Source: an uncultured Clostridia bacterium
GTDB taxonomy: Bacteria > Bacillota > Clostridia > JAAYHZ01
DNA: 30,437 nucleotides
Reading direction: 5' to 3'
Assembly: GCA_937894465.1 (NCBI GenBank)
Contig: CALCRE010000278.1
Span: 1-30,437 of the forward strand
Of this stretch, positions 7,665 to 15,476 are shown one piece after another (position 1 is the first letter of the stretch; each line of letters begins with the position of its first letter). Both the position numbers and the translations under genes were made by a program. The notes under the pieces were generated by a model. The model searched no databases. It worked only from the letters and a program-made list of their open reading frames with translations, and was not told the DNA's origin.

Positions 7665-7903
7665 GGTACGCTGAAAAAGAATATGCCAATTGCATGGTAC
7701 TATCTTAAGGAGTAAACCCGATGAGGCACGTGCCGCTGTCGCACGATCTAATGATTCCACTAACCCGTACATCCTACCCTCATCAATCATGGTTTGATCT
7801 ATCCAAGGCTATGCTCTTGCTCTATAGCAAGATGGTAACTCACTCACATCAGCTACCCTACACACCACAACCGGGTGATGTAAGAGATCACCCGGATTTT
7901 TTT
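7665..7903 (+). ncRNA. Candidate structured non-coding RNA, family unknown
   Basis: About 240 nt dense in possible helices and ending in a strong terminator. Seen pairings: ATGC/GCAT (7683-7695 area), GATGAGG (7720-7726) with CCTCATC (7778-7784) enclosing CGTGC/GCACG, TCTTGCT/AGCAAGA with a CTAT loop (about 7814-7831), and a GGTA...TACC hairpin (about 7834-7857). The palindrome GGCACGTGCC lies at 7725-7734. A possible start signal is TATATT (7659-7664), but its -35 is poor, so the RNA may instead be read through from the riboswitch promoter. A 64-codon frame (7721-7915) with AAGGAG upstream runs through the terminator hairpin and resembles no protein I know. A Rfam covariance search (for example against the raiA motif and 6S RNA) would settle the family. 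Confidence 0.5.
7871..7903 (+). terminator. Rho-independent terminator
   Basis: A perfect 9-bp stem CCGGGTGAT/ATCACCCGG with a 7-nt loop, followed by ATTTTTTT. The T run lies on the + strand only, which fixes the direction of the preceding transcript. Confidence 0.9.
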
Positions 7904-7969
7904 GTGCTTTTTTAGCTAGGAAAGTAGTGTTAAAATATAATACAGCTGATAAATAAAGGATGATTATGT

Positions 7970-8770
7970 ATGTTTGATCTGACAAAGATACCCGATTGTA
8001 TAGTAAATAAACTAGAAAATTCGGCTTGGACTTTTGATGACCTTGGCATGTCCGGCTCGACGATTTTGTTGTTTGACAAAATAGTTTTGAAAATAGAAAG
8101 GCAATCTCTTTCATCCAAAACTGAAACAGAGCTTTTGCTTTGGCTTGAGGGCAGGCTGCCGGTACCAAAGGTGATTCAAGCTGTGCAGCAAGACGGTTAC
8201 AGCTTTATTCTCATGTCCCGATTACCCTGTGAACCCGCTTGCTCGGACAGAAACCTTCAAAATATGGATCACACGGTGAAAGCACTGGCAAAAGCTTTAA
8301 AGATGCTATGGAATATTGATCCTGTGGACTGTCCTTTCTCAAATAGTCTTTCCGATAAACTTATACAAGGGAAATACAATATTGAAAATGGTCTTGTGGA
8401 TATCAACAACCTTGAAGAAGAGACACTTTCCCCCGGTGGCTTTTCGGATTTATGGGATTTATATAATTACTTGATGAAGAATCAACCTATCCTGGATCCT
8501 GTATTTTCTCATGGTGATTTTTGTTTACCCAATATTTTTATATCCGGAGAAGATGTGATTGGATTTGTGGATTGGGGTAGAGGAGGCATTGCCGATCGTT
8601 GGCAAGATATTGCCTTATGCGTACGATCCCTTCGACATAATTGCATTGAATTTGGGAAATACAGCGAAATGGAATATGAAAGATACAAAAGATTATTGTT
8701 TGATTGTTTGCAAATAGAACCGGATGAGGATAAAATCAGGTATTATTGTCTATTGGACGAATTGTTTTAA
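7970..8770 (+). CDS. Aminoglycoside O-phosphotransferase, APH(3')-like
   Basis: 266 aa, the usual length of APH(3') enzymes, which transfer phosphate from a nucleoside triphosphate to the 3'-OH of kanamycin/neomycin-type aminoglycosides. Visible: nucleotide loop GMSGS (26-30), Lys41 in VLKIE, catalytic loop HGDFCLPN (H181, D183, N188), metal ligand D201 in the DWGRGGIADRWQD segment, and the C-terminus LLDELF typical of the APH(3') group rather than of choline/homoserine kinases. A TATAAT at 7936-7941 lies upstream, with no clear -35. The HAD gene follows after 12 bp. No transposon ends or composition shift were noticed, so it may be a resident chromosomal gene. Actual resistance and substrate range are not shown by sequence. 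Confidence 0.88.
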   Translation: MFDLTKIPDCIVNKLENSAWTFDDLGMSGSTILLFDKIVLKIERQSLSSKTETELLLWLEGRLPVPKVIQAVQQDGYSFILMSRLPCEPACSDRNLQNMDHTVKALAKALKMLWNIDPVDCPFSNSLSDKLIQGKYNIENGLVDINNLEEETLSPGGFSDLWDLYNYLMKNQPILDPVFSHGDFCLPNIFISGEDVIGFVDWGRGGIADRWQDIALCVRSLRHNCIEFGKYSEMEYERYKRLLFDCLQIEPDEDKIRYYCLLDELF

Positions 8771-8782
8771 GGAGTAGTAATT

Positions 8783-9424
8783 TTGCAAAAGTATACACAT
8801 ATCATATGGGACTGGAACGGAACATTGCTTGATGATGTGGATTGGTGTGTGACAACAATTAACATTATACGAAAAAAGAATGGTTTGCCTGTGTTTGAAT
8901 CTGTAGAGGAATATCATAGTGTATTTGGCTTTCCCATCAAAGATTATTATCTGCGTGCAGGCTTTGATTTCGAAAAGGTGTCTTTTGAAAAGCTTGCAGT
9001 GGAATATATTGATCTATACCACGGAGACGGGTGCAATTTTCAGTTGTTTCCGGATGCTAAGAAAGTGCTCTCTAAGTTTCAAGCCAGGGGCATACGACAA
9101 GTGATTCTATCGGCATCGGAACGGAGCAATTTGCTATCCCAAGTTGTGCCCTTGGGCATAGCTCCATATTTCGACGAAATACTCGGAATTTCAGACATCT
9201 ATGCTACAAGCAAGGTTGATATAGGGAAAGCGTATATGAATCGTACAAAACCTGAACGAGCGTTGTTGATCGGAGACACGACTCATGATAAACAGGTGGC
9301 TGATTCTTTAGGGGTGGACTGTGTTTTAGTTGCAACAGGTCACCAGAGTAAAAGAGTGTTGCAAGAAGCGGCGGTTGTCATGGACTGTTTGGAGGATGTT
9401 GCAAACCTGCTTTATATTGAGTAA
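8783..9424 (+). CDS. HAD-superfamily phosphatase (phosphoglycolate phosphatase-like)
   Basis: 213 aa. It starts at TTG 8783, chosen because AAGGAG, overlapping the stop of the preceding kinase gene, lies about 8 bases upstream. HAD motifs: I, WDWNGTLLDD with nucleophile D10; II, LSASE (about 108-112); III, a Lys (K149 or K156 area); IV, IGDTTHDKQVA. Position D+2 of motif I is Asn (N12) rather than the usual Asp acid/base; this DWNGT form recurs in some HAD proteins, but it may lower or change phosphatase activity. A helical cap lies between motifs I and II (C1 type, about 18-85). Predicted soluble cytoplasmic enzyme acting on a small phosphorylated metabolite, substrate unknown. Co-transcription with the APH-like gene is likely. 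Confidence 0.85.
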   Translation: MQKYTHIIWDWNGTLLDDVDWCVTTINIIRKKNGLPVFESVEEYHSVFGFPIKDYYLRAGFDFEKVSFEKLAVEYIDLYHGDGCNFQLFPDAKKVLSKFQARGIRQVILSASERSNLLSQVVPLGIAPYFDEILGISDIYATSKVDIGKAYMNRTKPERALLIGDTTHDKQVADSLGVDCVLVATGHQSKRVLQEAAVVMDCLEDVANLLYIE

Positions 9425-9425
9425 T

Positions 9426-9473
9426 TAATAAAGTATAAAAAAATAATAAAGTGTAAATATAGTAAGGTGTAAA
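9426..9473. repeat. Three imperfect 14-nt AT-rich repeats
   Basis: TAATAAAGTATAAA (9426-9439), TAATAAAGTGTAAA (9444-9457) and TAGTAAGGTGTAAA (9460-9473) lie between the HAD stop and the terminator. The function is unknown; replication slippage is enough to explain it. Confidence 0.6.
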
Positions 9474-9507
9474 AAACAAAACCTTCGGTTATGAAGGTTT
9501 TGTTTTT
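9472..9507. terminator. Bidirectional terminator between HAD gene and carB
   Basis: AAAAACAAAACCTTC pairs with GAAGGTTTTGTTTTT around a 6-nt loop (9487-9492). T runs occur on both strands, so it can serve the converging HAD and carB transcripts. Confidence 0.85.
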
Positions 9508-9532
9508 CTATATTATTTTTATTTATTCTTAG

Positions 9533-12500
9533 TTACTGTTCGTCATCTTCGTAGTATTGTATTTCCTTGTGATACTCTTGCAAAGATAACACTTCCGTTT
9601 TGGTGTTTTTGCTTTCACGGTAAGCTGCAATTCCTTTTGCACTTGCCAATGCACCGGTTACGGTAGTGATATAGGGGATCTTGTGCCTTATAGCCGCCTT
9701 CCTTATATATGAGTCATCCTGCTTGCTGTCTTTACCAATAGGTGTATTAATCACAAGATTGATTTCGCGATTGGTAATGCCATCTAAAATGTCCGGACGA
9801 CCTTCACCTAGCTTGTTAATGACTTCGCTTTGAATACCACATGATGTCAAGAAGGCATGGGTACCTTTCGTTGCCTTGATTTTAAATCCTAACCGGTCAA
9901 ACAACTGAGCAGTTTCCAATATGTCCGGACGATCATGGGCTGCGACGGATATCAGTACGGTTCCTGACTCCGGCAAGGATACCCCGGTTCCTTCCTGGGA
10001 CTTATAGTATGCAAGGCCGAAGGATCTTGCCAACCCTAACACTTCACCGGTGGAACGCATTTCAGGTCCTAAAACCGGATCCACTTCCGGGAACATGTTA
10101 AAGGGGAAAACAGCTTCTTTGACACCGAAATGCTTGATGTGCGCATGGGTCAGGCTTTCAATTTTGCTTCGTTTCCCGGTTAGTTGAGCTTTTTCCACCA
10201 TTACCTCAGTAGCCAAACGTGCCATTTGGATATTACAGACTTTGGATACTAACGGGACGGTTCGAGAAGCCCTGGGATTGGCCTCCAACACGTAAACAGT
10301 GTCATGGGCAATGGCATATTGTATATTCATCAATCCTGTAACATTCAATGCTTTGGCAATTTTACCGGTGTATTCGTTAATTGTCTTGACATGCTTTTCA
10401 GGAATACCTACGGTAGGGATTACACAAGCAGAATCTCCGGAATGGATTCCCGCTAGCTCAATGTGTTCCATAACTGCAGGAACAAAAGCGTTCTTTCCGT
10501 CAGCGACGGCATCTGCTTCTGCTTCAATAGCGTTTTCAAGGAATCGGTCAATCAGGATAGGACGCTCCGGTGTGACACCGATGGCGTTTTCCATATACAT
10601 ACATATTTGTTCGTCATCGTGAACCACTTCCATTCCTCTGCCGCCTAGAACATATGAAGGTCTTACCATAAGGGGATACCCGATTTTTCTTGCGATTCTC
10701 AACGCTTGTTCGGTTGTCCATGCCATATCCGATTCCGGCATGGGAATATCAAGGTCTTCCATGATTTTGCGGAAACGATCACGATCTTCCGCCAAGTCAA
10801 TGGTATCCGGAGAGGTTCCCAAAATATGAACACCGGCTTGTTCCAATTCCGTGGCGATATTCAAAGGTGTTTGCCCTCCGAATTGAACGATCACGCCAAA
10901 AGGTTTTTCCTTTTTATATATGCTCAGTACGTCTTCAACAGTCAACGGTTCAAAATAGAGCCTGTCCGATGTGTCATAATCCGTGGATACCGTTTCAGGA
11001 TTACAGTTGACGATAATGGTCTCATAGCCTGCATCTTTTAGTGCAAAAGCTGCGTGAACACAACAATAATCAAATTCAATACCTTGACCGATTCGATTGG
11101 GTCCTCCGCCTAAAATCATCACCTTTTTGTTGTGACCGGATTCCACTGTATCCGGTGCATTGTATGTGGAGTAATAGTAATCTGCATTCTTCACACCGGA
11201 TACCGGCACAGCTTCAAAGCCTTGCTCTATTCCTAAAGAGATTCTCTTGTCCCTGATTTGCTTTTCTTTTATTTGTAATAACTTTGCCAAATAACGATCT
11301 GCAAAACCGTCTTTTTTAGCTTGCTTTAAAAGATCATCCGGCAATTCTTTTCCTTTATAGCTTAAAATCTGTTCTTCTAATTCCACTAATTCCTTCATTT
11401 GTTCCAGGAACCACTTCTTTATTTTGGTCAGTTCATGTAGCTTGTCAATGTCGGCGCCTTTTCGTATGGCTTCATACAGAATAAATTGTCTTTCGGAGGA
11501 AGGCTCCACCAGCTTTTTCAACAATTCGTCCAAGGAGAGCTCGTTATAGTTTTTGGCAAAGCCCAAACCGTATCTTCCGATTTCAAGTGAACGGATGGCT
11601 TTATGAAAGGCTTCTTTATAGGTTTTACCGATACTCATGGCTTCACCTACGGCTTTCATCTGTGTTCCTAATTTATCTTGCGCGCCTTTGAACTTTTCGA
11701 AAGCCCATCGCGCGAATTTTACAACCACATAATCTCCGGAAGGAGTGTATTGATTTAACGTTCCTTTTTTCCAATATGGGATCTCGTCTAATGTCAACCC
11801 TGTGGCTAACATGGCGGAAATCAATGCGATGGGTAATCCGGTTGCTTTCGAAGCAAGAGCGGATGAACGGGATGTTCTAGGATTGATTTCTATTACGGTA
11901 ACGCGGTCGGATACCGGATCATGAGCTAATTGTACATTTGTCCCTCCGATGATTCCGATCTCATCTACAATGGCATATGCAATTTTTTGCAATCTTTTTT
12001 GAAGCGCTTCACTGATGGTCAGCATTGGTGCGGTGCAAATAGAGTCCCCGGTATGAACCCCCATGGCATCTACATTTTCAATGAAGCAAACGGTGATCTT
12101 TTGGCCTTTGGCATCGCGAATGACTTCCAATTCAAGCTCTTCCCAACCTAAAACCGATTCTTCCACTAAAATTTGACCGATCATACTTGCGGCGATTCCC
12201 CGGCTGGCTGTTAGCTGCAGCTCTTCCACATTATAGACTAAGCCGCCTCCGGTTCCCCCCATGGTGTAAGCAGGGCGTATGACAACAGGGTATCCTAATT
12301 CCGATGCGATGTCCTTGGCTTCTTCTACTGTGTATGCAGGTTTGCTCCTAGGCATATCGATATGCAATCGGTTCATGGTTTCTTTGAATGTGATCCGGTC
12401 TTCTCCTCTTTTAATGGCGTCAATGTTCACACCGATGACTTCCACTTGATACTTTTCTAAAATTCCTTGATCCGACAGCTCGGCACAAAGGTTTAGAGCC

Positions 12501-12781
12501 GATTGGCCCCCTAGGTTGGGTAATACGGCATCCGGTCTTTCTTTTTCGATAATTTCGGTCAGACGTTTTACATTCAACGGCTCAATATACGTAATATCTG
12601 CCATACCCGGATCGGTCATGATGGTGGCAGGATTGGAATTGACCAGAACGATTTTGTATCCTAAATTTCTTAACGCTTTGCATGCTTGTGTTCCTGAATA
12701 ATCAAATTCACAGGCTTGCCCGATGATGATGGGGCCGGAACCTATGATCAAAATTTTATTTATATCTTCTCTTTTCGGCAT
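9533..12781 (-). CDS. carB: Carbamoyl-phosphate synthase large subunit
   Basis: 1082 aa, full length for the family. It makes carbamoyl phosphate from bicarbonate, ATP and ammonia (delivered by the small subunit CarA) for pyrimidine and arginine synthesis. The N-terminus reads MPKREDINKILIIGSGPIII, the family start. Two homologous ATP-grasp halves are visible: the first with 'IRPAYTMGGTGGG', the second (from about residue 555, 'KVMILGGGPNRIGQGIEFDY') with 'VRPSYVLGGRGMEVV'. An MGS-like allosteric domain occupies about 945-1082. GGAGGGAG lies 4 bases before the ATG. No carA or other pyr/arg gene is adjacent; the gene is flanked by a terminator and a divergent ribosomal-protein gene, so carA must lie elsewhere. 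Confidence 0.98.
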   Translation of the reverse strand: MPKREDINKILIIGSGPIIIGQACEFDYSGTQACKALRNLGYKIVLVNSNPATIMTDPGMADITYIEPLNVKRLTEIIEKERPDAVLPNLGGQSALNLCAELSDQGILEKYQVEVIGVNIDAIKRGEDRITFKETMNRLHIDMPRSKPAYTVEEAKDIASELGYPVVIRPAYTMGGTGGGLVYNVEELQLTASRGIAASMIGQILVEESVLGWEELELEVIRDAKGQKITVCFIENVDAMGVHTGDSICTAPMLTISEALQKRLQKIAYAIVDEIGIIGGTNVQLAHDPVSDRVTVIEINPRTSRSSALASKATGLPIALISAMLATGLTLDEIPYWKKGTLNQYTPSGDYVVVKFARWAFEKFKGAQDKLGTQMKAVGEAMSIGKTYKEAFHKAIRSLEIGRYGLGFAKNYNELSLDELLKKLVEPSSERQFILYEAIRKGADIDKLHELTKIKKWFLEQMKELVELEEQILSYKGKELPDDLLKQAKKDGFADRYLAKLLQIKEKQIRDKRISLGIEQGFEAVPVSGVKNADYYYSTYNAPDTVESGHNKKVMILGGGPNRIGQGIEFDYCCVHAAFALKDAGYETIIVNCNPETVSTDYDTSDRLYFEPLTVEDVLSIYKKEKPFGVIVQFGGQTPLNIATELEQAGVHILGTSPDTIDLAEDRDRFRKIMEDLDIPMPESDMAWTTEQALRIARKIGYPLMVRPSYVLGGRGMEVVHDDEQICMYMENAIGVTPERPILIDRFLENAIEAEADAVADGKNAFVPAVMEHIELAGIHSGDSACVIPTVGIPEKHVKTINEYTGKIAKALNVTGLMNIQYAIAHDTVYVLEANPRASRTVPLVSKVCNIQMARLATEVMVEKAQLTGKRSKIESLTHAHIKHFGVKEAVFPFNMFPEVDPVLGPEMRSTGEVLGLARSFGLAYYKSQEGTGVSLPESGTVLISVAAHDRPDILETAQLFDRLGFKIKATKGTHAFLTSCGIQSEVINKLGEGRPDILDGITNREINLVINTPIGKDSKQDDSYIRKAAIRHKIPYITTVTGALASAKGIAAYRESKNTKTEVLSLQEYHKEIQYYEDDEQ

Positions 12782-12833
12782 AAAACTCCCTCCGTCAAGT
12801 TGCTCTTACGATAAACCCTCAGTAATTTTAATC

Positions 12834-12862
12834 ATTATACAGTAATCAACTTAAAAAAACAG
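12834..12862 (-). promoter_or_regulatory. Possible carB promoter
   Basis: On the - strand a perfect TATAAT (12834-12839) with a weak -35 CTGTTT (12857-12862) at 17 bp. It implies a leader of about 45 nt before carB; no PyrR-type attenuator structure was recognised. Confidence 0.45.
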
Positions 12863-12888
12863 TATTAAGTTTTAGAAAAGTCGCAAAT

Positions 12889-12917
12889 TTGACAATTGGA
12901 CAAGTTAGTGGTATACT
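12889..12917 (+). promoter_or_regulatory. Strong promoter for the L25/CTC gene
   Basis: TTGACA (12889-12894), 17-bp spacer and TATACT (12912-12917), with TGG directly before the -10. The predicted start of transcription is near 12924, which rules out the longer reading frame beginning at 12896. Confidence 0.85.
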
Positions 12918-13021
12918 ATTGTGTAAATATTAACCATATAGTTGACTTTTTAGCGAAACACCGATTCTCAAGTGATTATGATGCTAAACAAGCACAGTAT
13001 GGAAATGGAGGTAAGAAGCAT

Positions 13022-13618
13022 ATGAGTATAGAAGCTTTGGCTGCTGTCGAAAGAAACAGTAAAGGTTACAAGGTACGCAGAGACGGATTTATACCTGCCG
13101 TTATATACGGCACAAAAGTTCCAAGCACGTCGATACAATTTGTAGAGACTGATGTATCTCGTTATCTTCGACAAGCCGGAAGATCCGGTAAAGTATTGCT
13201 TTCTTTCAACGGAGAAGAGTATACGGGTATTGTAAAAGAAGTGCAAACAGATCCAGTAAAAGAAAACATACTGCACATTCAAATTCAAGTGGCTGATGCC
13301 GCTGAAATTGTGAATTTTGAAGTTCCCTTTACATTTACGGGAAGAGCTGCTCTGGAAGCTGAAAAACTGTTCGTAAATGTGGACATGCCCATGATTAAGG
13401 TAAAAGGCCCTATCAGCAAGATTCCCGAAAGTTACACTGTGGATGTATCGGAAATGAAGGTTGGAGAGGTCATCTTGGTAAAGGACTTGGGAAAAGTACC
13501 GGATGTTGAATTTGAAGTGCCTGAAGACTATGTTGTCGCTTCGATTCAAGGTGCAACTGCTACGGAAGATGCGGAAGAACCCGCAGGTGATGTTGAAGTA
13601 ATCGGAACAGAAGAGTAA
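13022..13618 (+). CDS. rplY: Ribosomal protein L25, TL5/CTC type
   Basis: 198 aa. It binds 5S rRNA in the large subunit; the long CTC form is often a general stress protein in Firmicutes. The N-terminal L25 beta-barrel covers about residues 1-90, with KVRRDGFIPAVIYG near the start. The C-terminal TL5 beta domain covers about 95-185 and ends in an acidic tail (EDAEEPAGDVEVIGTEE). The start at ATG 13022 is chosen because GGAGGTAAG precedes it and because the in-frame ATG at 12896 lies upstream of the promoter -10. The gene stands alone, between its own promoter and terminator, divergent from carB. Confidence 0.95.
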   Translation: MSIEALAAVERNSKGYKVRRDGFIPAVIYGTKVPSTSIQFVETDVSRYLRQAGRSGKVLLSFNGEEYTGIVKEVQTDPVKENILHIQIQVADAAEIVNFEVPFTFTGRAALEAEKLFVNVDMPMIKVKGPISKIPESYTVDVSEMKVGEVILVKDLGKVPDVEFEVPEDYVVASIQGATATEDAEEPAGDVEVIGTEE

Positions 13619-13685
13619 GAAAGATAGGTAGATTATTTCAATACAAAAAATGATAAATATTTAATTATATATATTATCAAGGTGC

Positions 13686-13713
13686 AAAAAGCTTGGGATT
13701 TCCCAAGTTTTTT
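13686..13713 (+). terminator. Terminator after the L25/CTC gene
   Basis: CTTGGG/CCCAAG with an ATTT loop, flanked by AAAAA and TTTTTT, 70 bp after the stop. Confidence 0.8.
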
Positions 13714-13733
13714 GTGTTTTGATTTGAAATAAT

Positions 13734-13762
13734 TTGACAGAAAAATTTTCTCTCTTTATAAT
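13734..13762 (+). promoter_or_regulatory. Consensus promoter for the metal ABC operon
   Basis: TTGACA (13734-13739), 17-bp spacer, TATAAT (13757-13762): a full match to the sigma-A consensus. About 75 nt of leader follow before the ATG. No clear Zur or Fur palindrome was recognised here, although a promoter this strong would normally need a repressor. Confidence 0.85.
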
Positions 13763-13841
13763 TAATAAACATAGACAAAAAAAGAGCTTATTTGGTTCTA
13801 GTTGAGCTATAGTAAAAAGATAATCTTTGGAGACAAGTGAA

Positions 13842-14717
13842 ATGATTTATAAAAGAAGAATGACATGGATATTGGTGATTACAGTGTTGTTGATGATGCC
13901 TCTGTTTGGGTGTCAATCTGATTTAGTGAACTCGAAAAAGATGACTGTTGCCGTGTCCATACCACCTTTAAAAGCCATTATAGAGGCCATTACAGGTGAT
14001 TATGTAAATATCGTCACCTTAATCCCTCCCGGGAACAGTCCTGAAAATTACGAGCCTACTCCGGGTATTTTAAAAAGTCTGGAGGATTCTGTTTTGTATT
14101 TCTCCATTGGTGTTCCGGCGGAAGAAGCCGGAATCAAGCCGAAGGTTCCTCAATTGAATCCGAATTTGATCGTCGTGAATTTGCATGAGCAGACCGACGA
14201 GGTCTATCCTGCTCTTACCATGGAAGGTGAACGCGACCCTCATACATGGCTTTCCATTAAAAGAGTGAAACTAATGGTTGATGTGATGGTTCAACAATTG
14301 ACAGAAGTCGATCCGGATCATGCCGAAATATATGAAGAGAATGCAAGACAGTTCCAATCGCTTTTAGATGAAACGAATCAATCCGTTCAAGAAATTATTG
14401 ATAGGTTAAAGAGCAAAGAGTTCCTTATTTACCACCCGGCTTTAGGGTACTTTGCAGATGAATATCAATTGACCATGATCGCAGTAGAGGAGCATGGCAA
14501 AGAGGCATCCATCAAGCAATTAGGAGAAATTGTGGATTATGCCAAACAAAAAGGAATCAAGACGGTTTTTTATCAAGCTGAGCATGATAAAAAGCAAGCG
14601 GAGATTGTAGCCGGGGAGCTAGGTGGAAAAACGAGTATGATTGATCCTTTGTCGGAGGAATTTCCTCAAAATTTGTTGGATATAGCTAATGCTTTGTTAG
14701 AAAGTGAAGGAAATTAA
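13842..14717 (+). CDS. znuA: Zinc/manganese-type ABC transporter binding lipoprotein
   Basis: 291 aa, cluster A-I (ZnuA/TroA) solute-binding protein. The start at ATG 13842 is preferred over in-frame TTG 13827 because GGAGA lies 8 bases before it. The signal ends in lipobox LFGC with C24. Metal ligands: H134 (DPHTW), H198 (YHPALGYFA) and D268 (IDPL) are present. The first ligand, normally His in a 'PHxYEPTP' motif, is E68 here (SPENYEPTP). No His-rich loop is seen; the equivalent region has HEQTDE. It captures a divalent metal outside the membrane and hands it to the permease encoded downstream. Zinc is the usual cargo for neighbours of this kind; the altered ligand makes the metal less certain. 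The ATPase gene starts immediately after the stop. Confidence 0.88.
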   Translation: MIYKRRMTWILVITVLLMMPLFGCQSDLVNSKKMTVAVSIPPLKAIIEAITGDYVNIVTLIPPGNSPENYEPTPGILKSLEDSVLYFSIGVPAEEAGIKPKVPQLNPNLIVVNLHEQTDEVYPALTMEGERDPHTWLSIKRVKLMVDVMVQQLTEVDPDHAEIYEENARQFQSLLDETNQSVQEIIDRLKSKEFLIYHPALGYFADEYQLTMIAVEEHGKEASIKQLGEIVDYAKQKGIKTVFYQAEHDKKQAEIVAGELGGKTSMIDPLSEEFPQNLLDIANALLESEGN

Positions 14718-15476
14718 ATGAAGGTCATATCAGTGGAAAATGTATCAGCTTGGTATGGTGATTTTTGTGCTTTGGAGAATGTGAATTTTGAGGTAGAAGA
14801 CAAGGATTTTACAGGAATCATCGGCCCTAACGGCGGTGGAAAAAGCACTTTGATAAAAATTTTATTAGGGTTAAAAAAGCCGGATACCGGTCATGTGAAA
14901 GTACTTATTGATGACAAAAATACATTTGGTTATGTACCGCAGTTCACCACATTCGGTAAGGATTTTCCGGTCAGTGTGATTGATGTGGTTTTAATGGGTC
15001 TTTTGGGTAAAAAGAAGTTCCCGTATATCGGATTTACCAAGGAAGAAAAGATATTGGCTCAAGATGCCTTGGACAAGGTGGGAATCGGCCATTTGCAAGA
15101 GAGAAGAATCAATGCTTTATCCGGAGGCCAGCTGCAAAAGGTCATGATTGCCCGAGCTGTAGTTTCCAATCCTTCGATTCTAATATTGGATGAACCGGTG
15201 TCCAATATAGATGCTAAATCTGAAACGGAGATTTATGATTTGTTACAACATATGAATAAAGACAAAACCATCATTATGGTGTCGCATAATACCGCCATGA
15301 TCTCCACCTATTTTAAAACATTGATCTGTGTAAACAAAAATGTATATCATCATGATAAAAATGAAATAAATGCAGAAACATTGGAGAAGGTGTATGGTTG
15401 CCCTATGGAGTTGATCGCCCACGGAAAAATACCCCATAGGATTTTGTCCGAACATGAGGAGTTAAAAAATGCTTGA
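14718..15476 (+). CDS. znuC: Zinc-type ABC transporter ATP-binding protein
   Basis: 252 aa. It powers uptake by the ZnuB-type permease. Walker A GPNGGGKST (36-44), Q-loop VPQF (Q75), signature LSGGQ (134-138) and Walker B ILILDEP (154-160), with an H-loop His in VSHN. It begins directly after the binding-protein stop, and its last 8 bp overlap the permease gene, so all three are translationally coupled. The length matches ZnuC/MntB-type ATPases. Confidence 0.95.
   Translation: MKVISVENVSAWYGDFCALENVNFEVEDKDFTGIIGPNGGGKSTLIKILLGLKKPDTGHVKVLIDDKNTFGYVPQFTTFGKDFPVSVIDVVLMGLLGKKKFPYIGFTKEEKILAQDALDKVGIGHLQERRINALSGGQLQKVMIARAVVSNPSILILDEPVSNIDAKSETEIYDLLQHMNKDKTIIMVSHNTAMISTYFKTLICVNKNVYHHDKNEINAETLEKVYGCPMELIAHGKIPHRILSEHEELKNA

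Noticed and set aside
7721..7915. 64-codon frame with AAGGAG ahead of its ATG
   Set aside because: It runs through the terminator stem and T tract, has a His/Pro-rich composition unlike its neighbours, and overlaps conserved-looking RNA helices. Kept only as a possibility inside the ncRNA entry.
7809..8168. 119-codon - strand frame across the terminator and APH start
   Set aside because: Shadow of the + strand kinase gene and of the terminator palindrome; no similarity to any known family.
12896..13021. N-terminal 42-codon extension of the L25/CTC gene
   Set aside because: The first ATG lies between the -35 and -10 of the promoter, so it cannot be transcribed from it; the internal ATG at 13022 has the ribosome site and the family N-terminus.
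12968..13549. 193-codon frame on the - strand opposite the L25/CTC gene
   Set aside because: It is antisense to a clear ribosomal protein gene, has no ribosome site and no recognisable domain.
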